Shown: piece after piece, positions 8,865 through 20,253 of the stretch
Numbering within the stretch: position 1 is the stretch's first letter
Layout: each line of letters starts with the position of its first letter
Source: Jeotgalibacillus salarius
Lineage (GTDB): Bacteria > Bacillota > Bacilli > Bacillales > Jeotgalibacillaceae
Assembly: GCF_004405125.1 (NCBI RefSeq)
Contig: NZ_SORX01000007.1
Span: 62,001-126,000 of the forward strand
DNA: 64,000 nt
Reading direction: 5' to 3'
Program-made: the position numbers and the translations under genes
Notes under the pieces: model-generated
What the model saw: only the letters and a program-made list of their open reading frames with translations
Database searches by the model: none
Told to the model about the DNA's origin: nothing

Positions 8865-10385
8865 TTGTCCAATACACCTTCATCCCTACTCAATGTAGAG
8901 AGAAAAGATCATGTTTTAACTCAAAATCATACACCATTATTCACAGGATTAAAGAAGCACGCAGAACGAAACCCGGTTCAGTTCCATATTCCGGGTCATA
9001 AAAAAGGAGCCGGAATGGACCCTGAATTCAGAGCGTTCGCCGGTGATAATATACTGTCCATCGATCTGATTAATATCGCGCCGCTTGATGACCTGCATCA
9101 GCCAAAATCACTCATAAAAGATGCCCAGGATCTTGCAGCAAAAGCGTTTGGTGCTGACCATACATTCTTTTCTGTACAAGGAACAAGCGGCGCTATCATG
9201 ACAATGGTTATGAGCGTTTGCAGTCCCGGTGAAAAAATAATTGTACCCAGAAATGTTCATAAATCTGTCATGACTGCGATTGTTTTTTGTGGAGCAATTC
9301 CAATCTTTATTCATCCGGAAGTAGATAAAGAACTTGGTATTTCTCACGGCATTACACCGATTTCTGTTGCGCATGCGCTTGAACAGCACCCTGATGCTAA
9401 AGGTGTACTGGTTATCAACCCAACATATTTTGGTATTGCTGCAGATTTGAAAGAAATCGTAAAGATTGCTCACGCTCAACAAGTACCTGTATTAGTGGAT
9501 GAAGCTCACGGAGTTCATATTCATTTTCACGACAGACTTCCAGCTTCTGCAATGCAGGCCGGCGCTGACATGGCTGCTACCAGCGTGCATAAATTAGGCG
9601 GTTCTATGACACAAAGTTCAGTACTAAATGTGAAAGAAGGGCTTGTATCACCAAAGCGTGTCCAAACGATTCTGAGTATGCTGACGACAACCTCGACATC
9701 ATACCCTCTTCTCGCATCATTGGATACTGCCCGAAGAAGACTTGCAACTGAAGGAAAAGAATTAATTTCACAATCCATTGATTTAGCTGAAAGCATCAGG
9801 AAGCGCTTAAGCGCCATTGATCAAATCACATGTATTGGAAATGAGATTCTCGGTACTCCTGCGACCTACGACTATGATCCGACTAAAATTATTATATCTA
9901 TTAAAGAATTAGGTATTACAGGTTACCAGGCTGAAGTGTGGTTAAGAGAACACTATAACTTAGAAGTTGAACTTTCTGATCTCTATAACATTTTGTGTAT
10001 CGTAACACCGGGCGACACTCAGTACGAGGCTGATATACTGGTGGACGCAATGAATGCACTGGCAAGGGAATTCAGACACGATAGCAATGATCCTGTACCT
10101 GAAGTCTTTTTGCCTGACATTCCAGTATTGGCTGTTAGTCCACGGGAAGCGTTTTATGCTGAAACTGAACTATTGCCTCTGGATGATACTGCAGGAAGAG
10201 TATGCGCTGAGTTCATCATGGTTTATCCACCAGGTATCCCTATTTTTATACCGGGTGAAATTATTACTGAAGATAATTTGAAGTATATCCATGAGAATAT
10301 AGAAGCCGGACTGCCGGTTCAGGGTCCGCAGGATGAAACACTAACAAAGCTCCGTGTGATTAAAGAGCACCGGGCGATAAAATAA
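8865..10385 (+). CDS. speA: Arginine decarboxylase (Orn/Lys/Arg decarboxylase family)
   Basis: PLP-dependent decarboxylase giving agmatine from arginine, the first step of polyamine synthesis in Bacillus. The 506-aa product has the family N-terminus (FHIPGHKKGAGMDPEF), the aminotransferase-fold core with VDEAHGVHIHFHD and the PLP lysine in SVHKLGGSMTQSS, and the C-terminal domain FVMVYPPGIPIFIPGE-like. I chose TTG at 8865 because GAGGTGA lies 7 nt upstream. A GTG at 8853 is inside that site. The neighbour yktA is the same as in B. subtilis. Cadaverine or ornithine activity cannot be excluded from sequence alone. Confidence 0.93.
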   Translation: MSNTPSSLLNVERKDHVLTQNHTPLFTGLKKHAERNPVQFHIPGHKKGAGMDPEFRAFAGDNILSIDLINIAPLDDLHQPKSLIKDAQDLAAKAFGADHTFFSVQGTSGAIMTMVMSVCSPGEKIIVPRNVHKSVMTAIVFCGAIPIFIHPEVDKELGISHGITPISVAHALEQHPDAKGVLVINPTYFGIAADLKEIVKIAHAQQVPVLVDEAHGVHIHFHDRLPASAMQAGADMAATSVHKLGGSMTQSSVLNVKEGLVSPKRVQTILSMLTTTSTSYPLLASLDTARRRLATEGKELISQSIDLAESIRKRLSAIDQITCIGNEILGTPATYDYDPTKIIISIKELGITGYQAEVWLREHYNLEVELSDLYNILCIVTPGDTQYEADILVDAMNALAREFRHDSNDPVPEVFLPDIPVLAVSPREAFYAETELLPLDDTAGRVCAEFIMVYPPGIPIFIPGEIITEDNLKYIHENIEAGLPVQGPQDETLTKLRVIKEHRAIK

Positions 10386-10392
10386 AGGATGT

Positions 10393-10424
10393 AAAAAGCT
10401 AATGCCTAGTCATTAGCTTTTTTC
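10393..10424 (+). terminator. Terminator of speA
   Basis: AAAAGCTAATG/CATTAGCTTTT hairpin with TTTTTT, 8 nt past the stop. Confidence 0.9.
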
Positions 10425-10826
10425 TATTAAGTTGAAATTTTAAATGATGCATATTTTTTTATAAAACCTAGATTTTATTTCTTTCATCAAGGCACCTCAT
10501 TGCTCACATTGGTTCTTCTGCTCTTTAATTGAGTGTGAGAACCATTTTTTGGTTTTAACTGGCAACCTTGAGGTCAGCATCCTAGTCCTGACTGATCAAA
10601 TCCCCGAACATAACGGATTAATCTTGTAGCTTTAAATATCCCTGTAATGGAATAGTTAATTTAATATGCCAATTCTTTATAACAAGTATGTCCAATTCAT
10701 TTTTTTGGAATATGATTGAGAAAAATGAAAAGTTGTAATTTTTTCTATTTAATCATTTATTTAGCATTAAAAGATGATAGAATAAGAGGAAAATAATTAG
10801 CATTACTTTACAGGGAGAAATGTTTT
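10425..10826. other. Gene-free interval before the CapA-like lipoprotein
   Basis: About 400 bases. It holds short complementary words (GGTTCT/AGAACC; AACCA/TGGTT; GTCAG/CTGAC) between 10490 and 10600 but no fold I recognise as a riboswitch or known small RNA. From 10640 it is AT-rich and probably carries the promoter of the next gene. Confidence 0.5.
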
Positions 10827-11996
10827 TTGAATCGTCTATTACTAGTTGCGATTAGTCTATTTTTAATCAGCGCATGCACAACTGAAACAGTCTATTTTGC
10901 CCCCCGTGATTCCAGCAGCCAAAACAGTGCAGAAGAAGAAACTGAATTAATTAACTCAGCTCATTTTACCGCAGTTGGGGATTTATTAGTGGAACGGCCT
11001 ATTTTATACGATGCTCAGCAAAAAAACGGAGCTTACGATTTCGATCCTCTCCTCTCAAATGTGGAACATTTAATTAAAAAAGGTGACTTTGCATATGCCA
11101 ATCAGGAAACGCCGATTACGGGTGCCGAATTCGGTCTTGGTGACGGAGACTTTGTATTCAATAACCCGTATGAGCTTGGTCATCATTACTATGAGACCGG
11201 CTTTAATATGCTACAGCTAGCCAACAACCATACCCTTGATATGGCATTTACCGGTCTTGAACGAAATCTTCATTTTTGGCGAAATCATTATCCGGACGTT
11301 CTGTTAAGTGGAGCACATCAATCTTTGAAAGATCGTCATACTATCCCTACAATTGAAAAAAATGGGATATCTATTGCTCTTATTTCGAGCACCTACAGTT
11401 CAAATCTTCCAGTAGAATTCCCTTATTCCGTGAATGTTTTTACAGACAATGAAGATCAGCTTCTGAGCGATGTAGCCCGTGCCAATGAAATGGCTGATCT
11501 TGTCGCTGTTGGTATTCATTGGGGAGAGGAATATCAGCAACCAGTTCAAGCACAGGAAGAGCTTGCTCACAGCCTGGTTCAAAATGGTGCGGATATTATT
11601 CTGGGACACCACCCTCACGTACTGCAGCCAATTGAATGGATTGACGGACCAGACAATAAACGTGCGCTAGTTGCGTATTCACTTGGGAATTTTGTGTCCG
11701 GTCCTTTTGATGACCGAGTTCCGCACCTTGACTGTGAACGGCTGACAGGTTCAATGATAGGATTTGATCTGAAAAGAGAAGAAGATCATGTGCAAATTGA
11801 ATCTGTTTATGCTGTTCCTACTTTTACTTCTTTTACAGAGGATTATACAGATTATCAGGTTATACCATTAGGAGATTTCAAGCACAATGATTTCAGATGG
11901 TGTGATCTTGAAGCTCACAAAAAACATGTAAGCGAAATACTTTCCAAAGAAATGAGCGATTTGGAAATCAGAATGAGTGATACAGAATTAAAATGA
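10827..11996 (+). CDS. CapA-family (PGA_cap) lipoprotein, metallophosphatase fold
   Basis: Probable membrane-anchored surface protein of the CapA/PgsA family, named for poly-gamma-glutamate capsule synthesis but with a calcineurin-like metallophosphatase fold. The signal peptide ends in the lipobox ISAC (about residue 16). A short Ser/Glu linker precedes the domain, with motifs AVGDLLVERP, ANQETPITG, LANNHTLD, GIHWGEEY and GHHPHVLQ. The TTG start is preceded by GGGAG. No capsule operon (pgsB/pgsC) is nearby, so a capsule role is doubtful; a cell-envelope hydrolase is equally possible. 389 aa. Confidence 0.88.
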   Translation: MNRLLLVAISLFLISACTTETVYFAPRDSSSQNSAEEETELINSAHFTAVGDLLVERPILYDAQQKNGAYDFDPLLSNVEHLIKKGDFAYANQETPITGAEFGLGDGDFVFNNPYELGHHYYETGFNMLQLANNHTLDMAFTGLERNLHFWRNHYPDVLLSGAHQSLKDRHTIPTIEKNGISIALISSTYSSNLPVEFPYSVNVFTDNEDQLLSDVARANEMADLVAVGIHWGEEYQQPVQAQEELAHSLVQNGADIILGHHPHVLQPIEWIDGPDNKRALVAYSLGNFVSGPFDDRVPHLDCERLTGSMIGFDLKREEDHVQIESVYAVPTFTSFTEDYTDYQVIPLGDFKHNDFRWCDLEAHKKHVSEILSKEMSDLEIRMSDTELK

Positions 11997-12083
11997 ATTA
12001 AAACTGCATAAGTTGATCTAGTTATCATTTTCGCTTTAAATATGACTCTCTCAAAGTTTGCTGTTGATTTCTGCAGCATAAAA

Positions 12084-12115
12084 AAAGCTGATGCACCCTG
12101 CATCAGCTTTTTCTT
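12084..12115 (+). terminator. Terminator after the CapA-like gene
   Basis: AAAGCTGATGCA/TGCATCAGCTTT with a 3-nt loop and T-run. Confidence 0.9.
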
Positions 12116-12284
12116 TCCCTCAAATTCATGACGAGTATATATTGATTGCTCATCCGTTCAGCTTACTCCCATCCCCAAATGCTTGTAAGCGCTTCCGTTT
12201 TATATTTTAACGCTTCAGGATAATAAATACAATATCAAATTGTCCGGTTTTTAATATTTATATGTTCTGAAAATTTATGGAATA

Positions 12285-12318
12285 TATAAATAAAGAGTAA
12301 GGCAACTATGCCTTACTC
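12285..12318 (-). terminator. Terminator of the polysaccharide deacetylase gene
   Basis: Minus-strand GAGTAAGGCA/TGCCTTACTC with a 4-nt loop, then TTTATTTAT, just past the stop. Confidence 0.8.
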
Positions 12319-12323
12319 CAGAA

Positions 12324-13175
12324 TTAATTTTCTTCGTATCCTTTAATTGTTTTTGGATCAACGATTGTATAGTCTTTTGCTCTGAGACCTTCAACAATAT
12401 CTGTTAATGCCTCATTTGTCCAAGAGCGATCATGCATAAGAAGATTTGCTCCATTTGATAAATATTCGGTATTCACCATGATATCAGCAAGGGCTGCAGC
12501 ATCCTGGTAATTTGCTTCCCAGTCATAGCCATAAGTCCAGTTCATCAGTACCATACCCTCTTCTTTAGCAAGAGCTTCTGTAAAGTCAGTATTGGCTCCG
12601 AATGGCGCTCTGAAAAACTTCGGCCGTTCCCCAATGATTTCTTCAACACGATCACTCAAAGAAACGATTTCTTCACGCTGCTCTTCTTCTGGAATATCTC
12701 TTAAGTTTGGATGTGAGTAAGTATGGTTTCCGATTGGAAATCCAAGTTCATGAATCTCTTTTAGCATTTCTTCTTCTTCAGGAGTATCAAGAAAGTGACC
12801 GTTTACAAAGAAGATAGCCTGTGCATTTGCATCGTGAAGCTTCTGTGCCATTTCAACTGCATGCTGATCAGGTGCATCATCTATTGTCAGTAGTACGACG
12901 TTTTCTGGCGCATCACTGATTGGTGTGACAGACCAGTTTGCTTCATTGATTTCATATAATGGCTCAAATGGTTCCGCAGCAGTTTCTTCTACAATTTCTT
13001 TCTCTTCTTCAATTTCTTCCTCTGAGCCCTCTTCTACTGTCTCATCTGTTGTTTCTTCTGTGCTCTCGTCAGATGAAACCGCCTGTTCCTGCTCCGCTGG
13101 CTGTTCCGCCTCATCTGAACCGCAGGCAGCAAGTAATAACACTGCCGACATGGCTACTGGTGCATAAATTTTCAA
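12324..13175 (-). CDS. Polysaccharide deacetylase lipoprotein (NodB homology)
   Basis: Likely membrane-anchored carbohydrate esterase family 4 enzyme removing N-acetyl groups from peptidoglycan or another envelope glycan. The lipobox LAAC is near residue 18. It is followed by about 55 residues dominated by Glu, Thr and Ser, then the NodB domain with all motifs: TIDDAPD (catalytic Asp pair), NHTYSHPN (metal His pair), RAPFGAN and LLMHDRSW. The TTG start follows AAAGGTGAGG. 283 aa. It lies where B. subtilis carries slp, between pdhD and speA. The substrate is not evident. Confidence 0.93.
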   Translation of the reverse strand: MKIYAPVAMSAVLLLAACGSDEAEQPAEQEQAVSSDESTEETTDETVEEGSEEEIEEEKEIVEETAAEPFEPLYEINEANWSVTPISDAPENVVLLTIDDAPDQHAVEMAQKLHDANAQAIFFVNGHFLDTPEEEEMLKEIHELGFPIGNHTYSHPNLRDIPEEEQREEIVSLSDRVEEIIGERPKFFRAPFGANTDFTEALAKEEGMVLMNWTYGYDWEANYQDAAALADIMVNTEYLSNGANLLMHDRSWTNEALTDIVEGLRAKDYTIVDPKTIKGYEEN

Positions 13176-13258
13176 CGATTAACCTCACCTTTCAAAATAT
13201 GTATGTGATCAGTGTATCACAATTAACTTTTCTTAATATCATGTAAGTTTGACAATTT

Positions 13259-13290
13259 TAAAAAAAGAGCTGTGCATAAGTGCACAGCTC
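13259..13290 (-). terminator. Terminator of the pdh operon
   Basis: Minus-strand GAGCTGTGCA/TGCACAGCTC with a 4-nt loop and seven T residues, 9 nt after pdhD. Confidence 0.92.
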
Positions 13291-13298
13291 CAGTTATA

Positions 13299-14708
13299 TT
13301 ATTTTACGATATGAATAGGTGTTCCCATAGCTACTTCAGCAGCTTCCATTGAAATTTCACCTAATGTAGGGTGAGCGTGAATTGTCATTGCTACATCTTC
13401 AGCAGTCATTCCTGCTTCAATTGCAAGACCAAGCTCAGCGATCATATCGGAAGCGCCATCTCCAGCGATTTGTGCTCCGATGATCAGCCCATCTTCTTTA
13501 CGAGTTACAAGCTTTACGAAACCTTCAGTCTGATTAAGTGCAAGTGCACGGCCATTCGCTCCGAATGGGAATTTTGCAGCAACTACTTCAATACCTTCTT
13601 CTTTAGCTTCAGCTTCATTGTAACCAACTGTAGCAAGTTCAGGATCTGTAAAGCAAACTGCCGGGATTGCAAGATAATCTACTTCAGATTTTTCACCGCT
13701 GATTACTTCAGCAGCGATCTTGCCTTCGTAAGAAGCCTTGTGTGCCAGTGGTGGTCCGTCAACGATATCACCAATCGCATAGATATTGTCTACGCTTGTA
13801 CGGCACTGCTTGTCAGTTTTGATAATCCCTTTATCAGTCATATCAATTCCAACCTGATCAAGACCAAGTTCATCTGTGTTTGGACGACGGCCTACAGTCA
13901 CTAATACATAGTCAGCATCAATTGAAACTTCTTCGCCTTTTGCTTCATATGAAACTTTCACGCCGTCTTCTGATTCTTCTACGCCTTTAGCCATCGCTTT
14001 CGTAATAACTTCAACGCCTTTTTTCTTAAGGCCTTTTTTAACGACTGATGTCATCTGCTTCTCGAATCCACCAAGAATGTCATCAGCACCTTCAAGAATT
14101 GTTACTTCAGATCCCATGTTTGCATAAGCAGTTCCAAGCTCAGTACCGATGTACCCACCACCGATTACAATAAGCTTTTTAGGGATTTCTTTAAGTGCAA
14201 GTGCGCCTGTTGAGTCAAGAACACGCTTTGAAAATTTAAAAGATGGAATCTCAATTGGGCGTGAACCAGTAGCAACAATTGCATTCTTAAACTTGTACGT
14301 TTGAGAATTTTTATCGTCCATAACTTTTACTGTTTCACTGTCAACAAAGTATGCTTCGCCGCGTACGATTTCAACTTTATTTCCTTTAAGAAGCCCCTCA
14401 ACTCCGCCAGTCAATTTATTGACTACGCCAGCTTTCCATTCCTGAGCTTTTTCAAAATTAATTTTTACATTTTCAGCAATAACGCCCATATCTTCTGAGC
14501 CTTTTGCATGCTCATAACGATGGCCAATTGAAATCATTGCTTTAGACGGGATACAACCTACGTTCAGGCAAACTCCGCCAAGGTTTTCTTTTTCAACGAT
14601 TGTTACTTTTTGTCCAAGCTGTGCTGCACGGATTGCCGCAACATATCCTCCTGGACCTGATCCAATGACGAGAGTATCTGTTTCGATTGGGAAATCTCCA
14701 ACTACCAT
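13299..14708 (-). CDS. pdhD: Dihydrolipoyl dehydrogenase (E3) of pyruvate dehydrogenase
   Basis: FAD enzyme reoxidising dihydrolipoamide on E2 with NAD+. The N-terminal FAD motif is [15 protein letters not shown]. The redox-active disulfide sits in [13 protein letters not shown], the NAD motif is [10 protein letters not shown], and the catalytic His-Glu pair lies in HAHPTLGE near the C-terminus. 469 aa, normal. It begins 4 nt after pdhC and is the last gene of pdhABCD. It probably also serves other 2-oxo acid complexes; that is inference from other Bacillales. Confidence 0.98.
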   Translation of the reverse strand: MVVGDFPIETDTLVIGSGPGGYVAAIRAAQLGQKVTIVEKENLGGVCLNVGCIPSKAMISIGHRYEHAKGSEDMGVIAENVKINFEKAQEWKAGVVNKLTGGVEGLLKGNKVEIVRGEAYFVDSETVKVMDDKNSQTYKFKNAIVATGSRPIEIPSFKFSKRVLDSTGALALKEIPKKLIVIGGGYIGTELGTAYANMGSEVTILEGADDILGGFEKQMTSVVKKGLKKKGVEVITKAMAKGVEESEDGVKVSYEAKGEEVSIDADYVLVTVGRRPNTDELGLDQVGIDMTDKGIIKTDKQCRTSVDNIYAIGDIVDGPPLAHKASYEGKIAAEVISGEKSEVDYLAIPAVCFTDPELATVGYNEAEAKEEGIEVVAAKFPFGANGRALALNQTEGFVKLVTRKEDGLIIGAQIAGDGASDMIAELGLAIEAGMTAEDVAMTIHAHPTLGEISMEAAEVAMGTPIHIVK

Positions 14709-14712
14709 TGTT

Positions 14713-16032
14713 TTACGCCTCCATTAATAAAAGTTCTGGATCGTTCAATAAACGTTTGATGTGGTTCAAAGCATTTTGCGCTGTTGCTCCATCAATCATA
14801 CGGTGATCGAAGCTCAATGATAATGCTAACACAGGAGCCGCTACAATTTCACCATTTTTCACAACAGGCTTTTCAGCAATACGGCCAATTCCTAAGATTG
14901 CAACTTCAGGATGGTTAATAACCGGTGTGAACCACTGTCCACCAGCTGAACCAATATTTGTAATTGTGCAAGAAGCACCTTTCATCTCATCACCTGAAAG
15001 TTTGCCGTCACGCGCTTTACCTGCTAATTGATTAATTTCATCAGAAATACTGAATACAGATTTACGGTCAGCATGTTTAACTACTGGCACTACAAGACCT
15101 TTTTCTGTATCAGCAGCTATACCGATATTATAGTAATGCTTCTGAACAATTTCCTGAGTTTCATCATCAAGCATTGTATTTAGAACAGGATACTCACGCA
15201 GAGCAGATACAAGTGCTTTAACGACATAAGGAAGGAATGTCAGTTTCACATCTTTTTCAAGCGCAATTTCTTTGAACTTTTTACGGTGTGCAACAAGTTT
15301 CTCCACATCTACTTCATCCATCAATGTAACGTGAGGAGCTGTGTGCTTAGAGTTCACCATTGCTTTTGCAATTGCTTTTCTCATACCGCTCATCTTCTCA
15401 CGCGTTTCAGGGAATTCACCTTCTGGAGCAGGAGTTGGCGCTGACTTTTCTTCTTTTTGCTCAGCAGGCTGTTCTGATGTTTCAGACTTAGATTCAGCTG
15501 TATCACCTTTCAGATATGCATCGATATCTTCTTTGGATACGCGGCCATTTTTACCTGAGCCTGATACATAACGGATATCAACGTCGTTATCGCGAGCATA
15601 TTTACGTACTGAAGGCATAGCAATAACCCGGCGGTCAGGATCAACATCTTCCTGAGGCTTAGCTTCTGCTGATTCTTCAGAACCTTTATCTTCAGATGAA
15701 GAATCTTCTTTCTTTTCTTCTTTTGGCTCTTCTTTTGGTTCTTCTTTTTTCTCATCGCTGCTGTCAGAACCTTTGAACTGAAGGTTTTCATATCCAGGCG
15801 CATCAAGTTTAATTAATGTATCACCTACAACAGCTACCGTACCTTCATCAACTAGGATTTCTTCTACAGTACCGGCTACCGGAGATGGAATTTCTACGAC
15901 TGCTTTGTCGTTCTGTACTTCACAAAGTACATCATCTTCTTCTACTTTATCTCCTACACTAATAAACCACTTTACAATTTCACCTTCGTGAATACCTTCA
16001 CCGATATCAGGTAATTTAAATTCAAATGACAA
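14713..16032 (-). CDS. pdhC: Dihydrolipoamide acetyltransferase (E2) of pyruvate dehydrogenase
   Basis: Core of the complex; transfers acetyl groups to CoA. Domains in order: one lipoyl domain (residues 1-80, lipoyl lysine in [10 protein letters not shown]), a long Glu/Lys/Ser linker, a peripheral subunit-binding domain ([12 protein letters not shown]...GRVSKEDI), a second linker, and the acetyltransferase core with [11 protein letters not shown] set the start at TTG 16032 ([12 protein letters not shown]), 9 nt after AGGAGG; a GTG at 16041 lies in the ribosome-binding site. 439 aa. A terminator-like hairpin precedes it. Confidence 0.96.
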   Translation of the reverse strand: MSFEFKLPDIGEGIHEGEIVKWFISVGDKVEEDDVLCEVQNDKAVVEIPSPVAGTVEEILVDEGTVAVVGDTLIKLDAPGYENLQFKGSDSSDEKKEEPKEEPKEEKKEDSSSEDKGSEESAEAKPQEDVDPDRRVIAMPSVRKYARDNDVDIRYVSGSGKNGRVSKEDIDAYLKGDTAESKSETSEQPAEQKEEKSAPTPAPEGEFPETREKMSGMRKAIAKAMVNSKHTAPHVTLMDEVDVEKLVAHRKKFKEIALEKDVKLTFLPYVVKALVSALREYPVLNTMLDDETQEIVQKHYYNIGIAADTEKGLVVPVVKHADRKSVFSISDEINQLAGKARDGKLSGDEMKGASCTITNIGSAGGQWFTPVINHPEVAILGIGRIAEKPVVKNGEIVAAPVLALSLSFDHRMIDGATAQNALNHIKRLLNDPELLLMEA

Positions 16033-16086
16033 TGTTTTCACCCTCCTGGTTAGGAATTTTCTATTATTACTTTAGTTTTATAAAAA

Positions 16087-16113
16087 GGGAAAACGGAGAA
16101 AAATCTCCGTTTT
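16087..16113 (-). terminator. Hairpin with T-tract between pdhB and pdhC
   Basis: Minus-strand AAAACGGAGA/TCTCCGTTTT followed by CCCTTTTTATAAAAC, inside the pdhABCD operon. It could attenuate pdhCD, allow partial readthrough, or protect a processed end. Confidence 0.65.
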
Positions 16114-16119
16114 TACTCA

Positions 16120-17097
16120 TTAAAATTCAAGAACTTTTTTAGCTGTTGCTACAACATCTTTAGCATTTGGAAGCCATACTGATTCCGCTTGTGAAAATGG
16201 GAAAACAGTATCTGCTGCTGCAACACGCAGTACCGGAGCTTCCAGGCTGAGAATTGCACGGTCGTTAATTTCAGCTACGACACTTGCTGCAATTCCTGCC
16301 TGTTTTTGTGCTTCCTGTACAACAATTGCACGGTTTGTTTTTTCAACAGATTTGATAATTGTTTCAATATCAATTGGCTGAATTGTACGTAGATCAATAA
16401 CTTCAACAGAGTGACCATCTTTTTCAAGCTGATCAGCGGCTTTCAATGATTCATGAACCATCGCACCATAAGTAACAATCGTCAGGTCTGACCCTTCACG
16501 TTTTACATCAGCTTTCCCGATTTCGATTGTGTACTCTTCTTCAGGTACATCTTCACGGAATGAACGGTAAAGTTTCATGTGCTCAAGGAAAATAACCGGA
16601 TCGTTATCACGGATTGCTGAGATCAGAAGACCTTTTGCATCAGTCGGCGTTGAAGGAATTACAACCTTCAGGCCAGGCTGCTGCGCCATCAGGCCTTCAA
16701 GAGAGTCAGCGTGAAGTTCAGGTGTATGAACGCCGCCGCCAAATGGAGAACGAATCGTGATTGGTGAACTATATTTCCCACCACTGCGGTATCTCATACG
16801 TGCCATCTGACCATTTACTGAGTCCATTACTTCAAATACGAAGCCGAAGAACTGAATTTCCGGCACTGGACGGTAGCCTTCAAGTGCAAGACCAATTGCA
16901 AGACCGCCAATACCTGATTCTGCTAGTGGCGTATCAAACACGCGTTCTTCACCAAATTCTTTTTGCAGACCTTCAGTTGCACGGAATACGCCTCCGTTAT
17001 TACCAACGTCTTCACCGAACACAAGAACATTTTCGTCATTTTTAAGTTCTGTCCGGAGTGCATCTGTAATTGCCTGAATCATCGTCATTTGTGCCAT
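16120..17097 (-). CDS. pdhB: Pyruvate dehydrogenase E1 beta subunit
   Basis: Forms the heterotetrameric E1 with PdhA, decarboxylating pyruvate with ThDP. The 325 aa are standard. Motifs visible include [17 protein letters not shown] at the start, [35 protein letters not shown] and [12 protein letters not shown]. It starts 3 nt after the pdhA stop, so it is translationally linked to pdhA. Confidence 0.98.
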   Translation of the reverse strand: MAQMTMIQAITDALRTELKNDENVLVFGEDVGNNGGVFRATEGLQKEFGEERVFDTPLAESGIGGLAIGLALEGYRPVPEIQFFGFVFEVMDSVNGQMARMRYRSGGKYSSPITIRSPFGGGVHTPELHADSLEGLMAQQPGLKVVIPSTPTDAKGLLISAIRDNDPVIFLEHMKLYRSFREDVPEEEYTIEIGKADVKREGSDLTIVTYGAMVHESLKAADQLEKDGHSVEVIDLRTIQPIDIETIIKSVEKTNRAIVVQEAQKQAGIAASVVAEINDRAILSLEAPVLRVAAADTVFPFSQAESVWLPNAKDVVATAKKVLEF

Positions 17098-17100
17098 GGC

Positions 17101-18578
<1,478 letters not shown>

Positions 18579-18715
18579 AAGCTATGTTAAAGTCCAGAGT
18601 TGTTTATACACAGCTGTTGATTGGAGTGTAGGGCGGTGACTCCTGCGGCAGGAAAAGACAGGTGGAACAGTCGAAGCACAGTCGCGGAAAGCAACTGCCA
18701 ACCTTAACAGAGCTT
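18579..18715 (-). repeat. Dispersed palindromic intergenic repeat, copy A
   Basis: Bounded by AAGCTATGTTAAAGT and CCTTAACAGAGCTT, imperfect terminal inverted repeats. Inside are ACACAGCTGTTGATTGGAG, GACTCCTGCGGCAGGA, GACAGGTG and GCGGAAAGC, words shared with copies B and C. Relative to copy B it lacks much of the second half (137 bp). It lies between pdhA and ykyA. Confidence 0.85.
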
Positions 18716-18740
18716 AAATAAAAAAAGAGCAGACAAATGT

Positions 18741-19391
18741 CTACTCCTCGCTTTCAATCTCTGCAAGCTCATAAAATTCAGCTTTAAGTTCATTATATTC
18801 GTTCGTTAAATCATTAAAAGTTGAATTCGCCTCAATAATGACAGCATTTTGATCATTGACTGAGGTAATTTGCCCTTCAAGTTCCTCTAACTGAAGCTCT
18901 TCATTCTTCAAAGAATTATACAGCTCCCTATTTAACTCAAGTCCGTTTGAATAAGCAGAGCTAAGTTCTTCATGAGACGAGTATCTGTTATTCATGGTTT
19001 CAACCATTGATTCCACATGCTGCGTGAGATCTTCTGAGTCCAGATCGGAAGCAAGTTCCTCCACGCCGCTGAATTCTTCTTCAGAGCTTTCGATAGCTGT
19101 TCTTTCTTCAGCAAGCTTTTCCTCTCGCTGATCCAAATTGTTCAGTGCTTCGTCCGCTAAAGAATTGATCTGCTCAAATTCTTCCATACTAAGCGACATA
19201 ATCTCATCGTATAATTGCTGTTCTTCAGTTTCTAAATCGCGTAAATCGTTTTGTGCACTCACGTAGCCTTCTTCTGCTGCTACAGCAGCTTCAAGCTTTT
19301 CGCTGATTTCTTCTTCAGCAGGTGTTCCAAATACACACCCTGATAAAAAAATAGCCGAAAAACAGAAAGCGGTTGCTATGTATGTTTTCAA
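18741..19391 (-). CDS. ykyA: YkyA-family putative cell-wall binding lipoprotein
   Basis: Lipoprotein of the YkyA family, 216 aa, function unknown. The signal peptide ends in lipobox LSGC (about residue 19). The mature part is almost entirely charged helix rich in Glu, Leu and Ser, consistent with long coiled coils. The TTG start follows AAGGAGG with 9 nt spacing. Its position upstream of pdhA and next to a deformylase gene is the same as in B. subtilis, which supports the name. Confidence 0.88.
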   Translation of the reverse strand: MKTYIATAFCFSAIFLSGCVFGTPAEEEISEKLEAAVAAEEGYVSAQNDLRDLETEEQQLYDEIMSLSMEEFEQINSLADEALNNLDQREEKLAEERTAIESSEEEFSGVEELASDLDSEDLTQHVESMVETMNNRYSSHEELSSAYSNGLELNRELYNSLKNEELQLEELEGQITSVNDQNAVIIEANSTFNDLTNEYNELKAEFYELAEIESEE

Positions 19392-19608
19392 TTAAAGTAA
19401 CCTCCTTGAATAATAACACTTAATATCATATCTGTGATTACTACAAACTTCAATCTTTTTTAGTTACGAACACGAAGTAAATGTTCAATTATGAAAAACA
19501 ATTGTCGGTTTTTATCGTTTATTTGCGTGATTTATACGCAGCAATTTTTTTCACCATGAGAATCTGATATGATTAACTCTATAATGATTTGTCCGGGAGG
19601 AAAGAAAG

Positions 19609-20163
19609 ATGATTACTATGAATGAAATTGTACGGGATGGACATCCTGTACTTAGACAAAAAGCTGAAGCGGTTAAATTGCCGCTATCAGAAAATGATAA
19701 AAATACAATGAACTCGTTGCTGGAATACATTCAAAACAGTCAGGATCCTGATATTGCAGAAAAACATCAGCTGCGGCCCGGTATTGGTCTTGCCGCACCC
19801 CAGATTAATATTTCTAAGCAAATTTTTGCACTCCAATTGGTTGATAGTAATGACAGGGAATACAGCTTTAGTATTGCCAATCCTAAAATTATCAGCCACT
19901 CAGTTGATAAAACTTATCTTACCTCCGGGGAAGGCTGCCTGTCCGTTGATGAAAATATTCCCGGTTATGTTGTGCGTTATGCAAGAGTCACCATTCGCGG
20001 AATAGATATAGATGGCAATGAAGTAAAATACCGTTTAAAAGGACTCGCTGCTGTTGCAGCGCAGCATGAAATTGACCACTTGAACGGAATCATGTTCTAC
20101 GATCATATTAATCAGGAAGATCCGTTTAAAGAGCCTGATGATGCTGAGCCATTAGAAAGATAA
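19609..20163 (+). CDS. def: Peptide deformylase
   Basis: Metal enzyme removing the formyl group from nascent N-terminal methionine. All three motifs are present: GIGLAAPQ, EGCLSV (metal Cys) and QHEIDHLNG (metal His pair and catalytic Glu). 184 aa, the long Gram-positive type 2 form. The ATG follows GGGAGGAAAGAAAG; a second Met four codons in is an alternative. It is syntenic with B. subtilis defB (ykrB). Confidence 0.97.
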   Translation: MITMNEIVRDGHPVLRQKAEAVKLPLSENDKNTMNSLLEYIQNSQDPDIAEKHQLRPGIGLAAPQINISKQIFALQLVDSNDREYSFSIANPKIISHSVDKTYLTSGEGCLSVDENIPGYVVRYARVTIRGIDIDGNEVKYRLKGLAAVAAQHEIDHLNGIMFYDHINQEDPFKEPDDAEPLER

Positions 20164-20203
20164 TTAAATAACTTTTTTTGTGGTTTATGTCAAGAACCTT
20201 ATC

Positions 20204-20244
20204 TTTACAGATCGTTCATTCCGCGTTATGATAATGATAAGGAG
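20204..20244 (+). promoter_or_regulatory. Strong sigma-A promoter with Fur-box-like overlap, before the 23-aa peptide
   Basis: TTTACA (20204-20209), 17 nt, TATGAT (20227-20232). Directly over the -10 and expected start is TGATAATGATAAGG, two tandem hexamers of the GATAAT type that make up Fur boxes. The second, inverted half (ATTATCA) is poorly matched. Promoter well supported; Fur control is inference. Confidence 0.7.
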
Positions 20245-20253
20245 TGATCCGCC

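Larger units (their letters stand above)
11997..12323. other. Convergent intergenic region with two terminators
   Basis: Apart from the two terminators listed, it contains no ribosome-binding site or frame I trust. CAAAGTTTGCTGTTGATTTC near 12050 resembles one end of the dispersed repeat family described below, but is too short to call. Confidence 0.55.

Noticed and set aside
10490-10600. Riboswitch or small RNA in the speA-CapA gap
   Set aside because: The complementary words cross rather than nest, and no conserved core of a known class is visible.
12046-12080. Possible repeat remnant (CAAAGTTTGCTGTTGATTTCTGCAGC)
   Set aside because: About 20 bases of weak similarity to copy C near a terminator; too short to support.
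12183-12196. cre-like sequence TGTAAGCGCTTCCG
   Set aside because: Two mismatches to the CcpA consensus, and it lies between the 3' ends of convergent genes, with no promoter to control.
12925-13246. Ser- and Leu-rich frames opposite the deacetylase linker
   Set aside because: They are mirror images of the Glu/Thr-rich coding repeat (GAA read in reverse as TTC/CTT/TCT); no ribosome-binding site.
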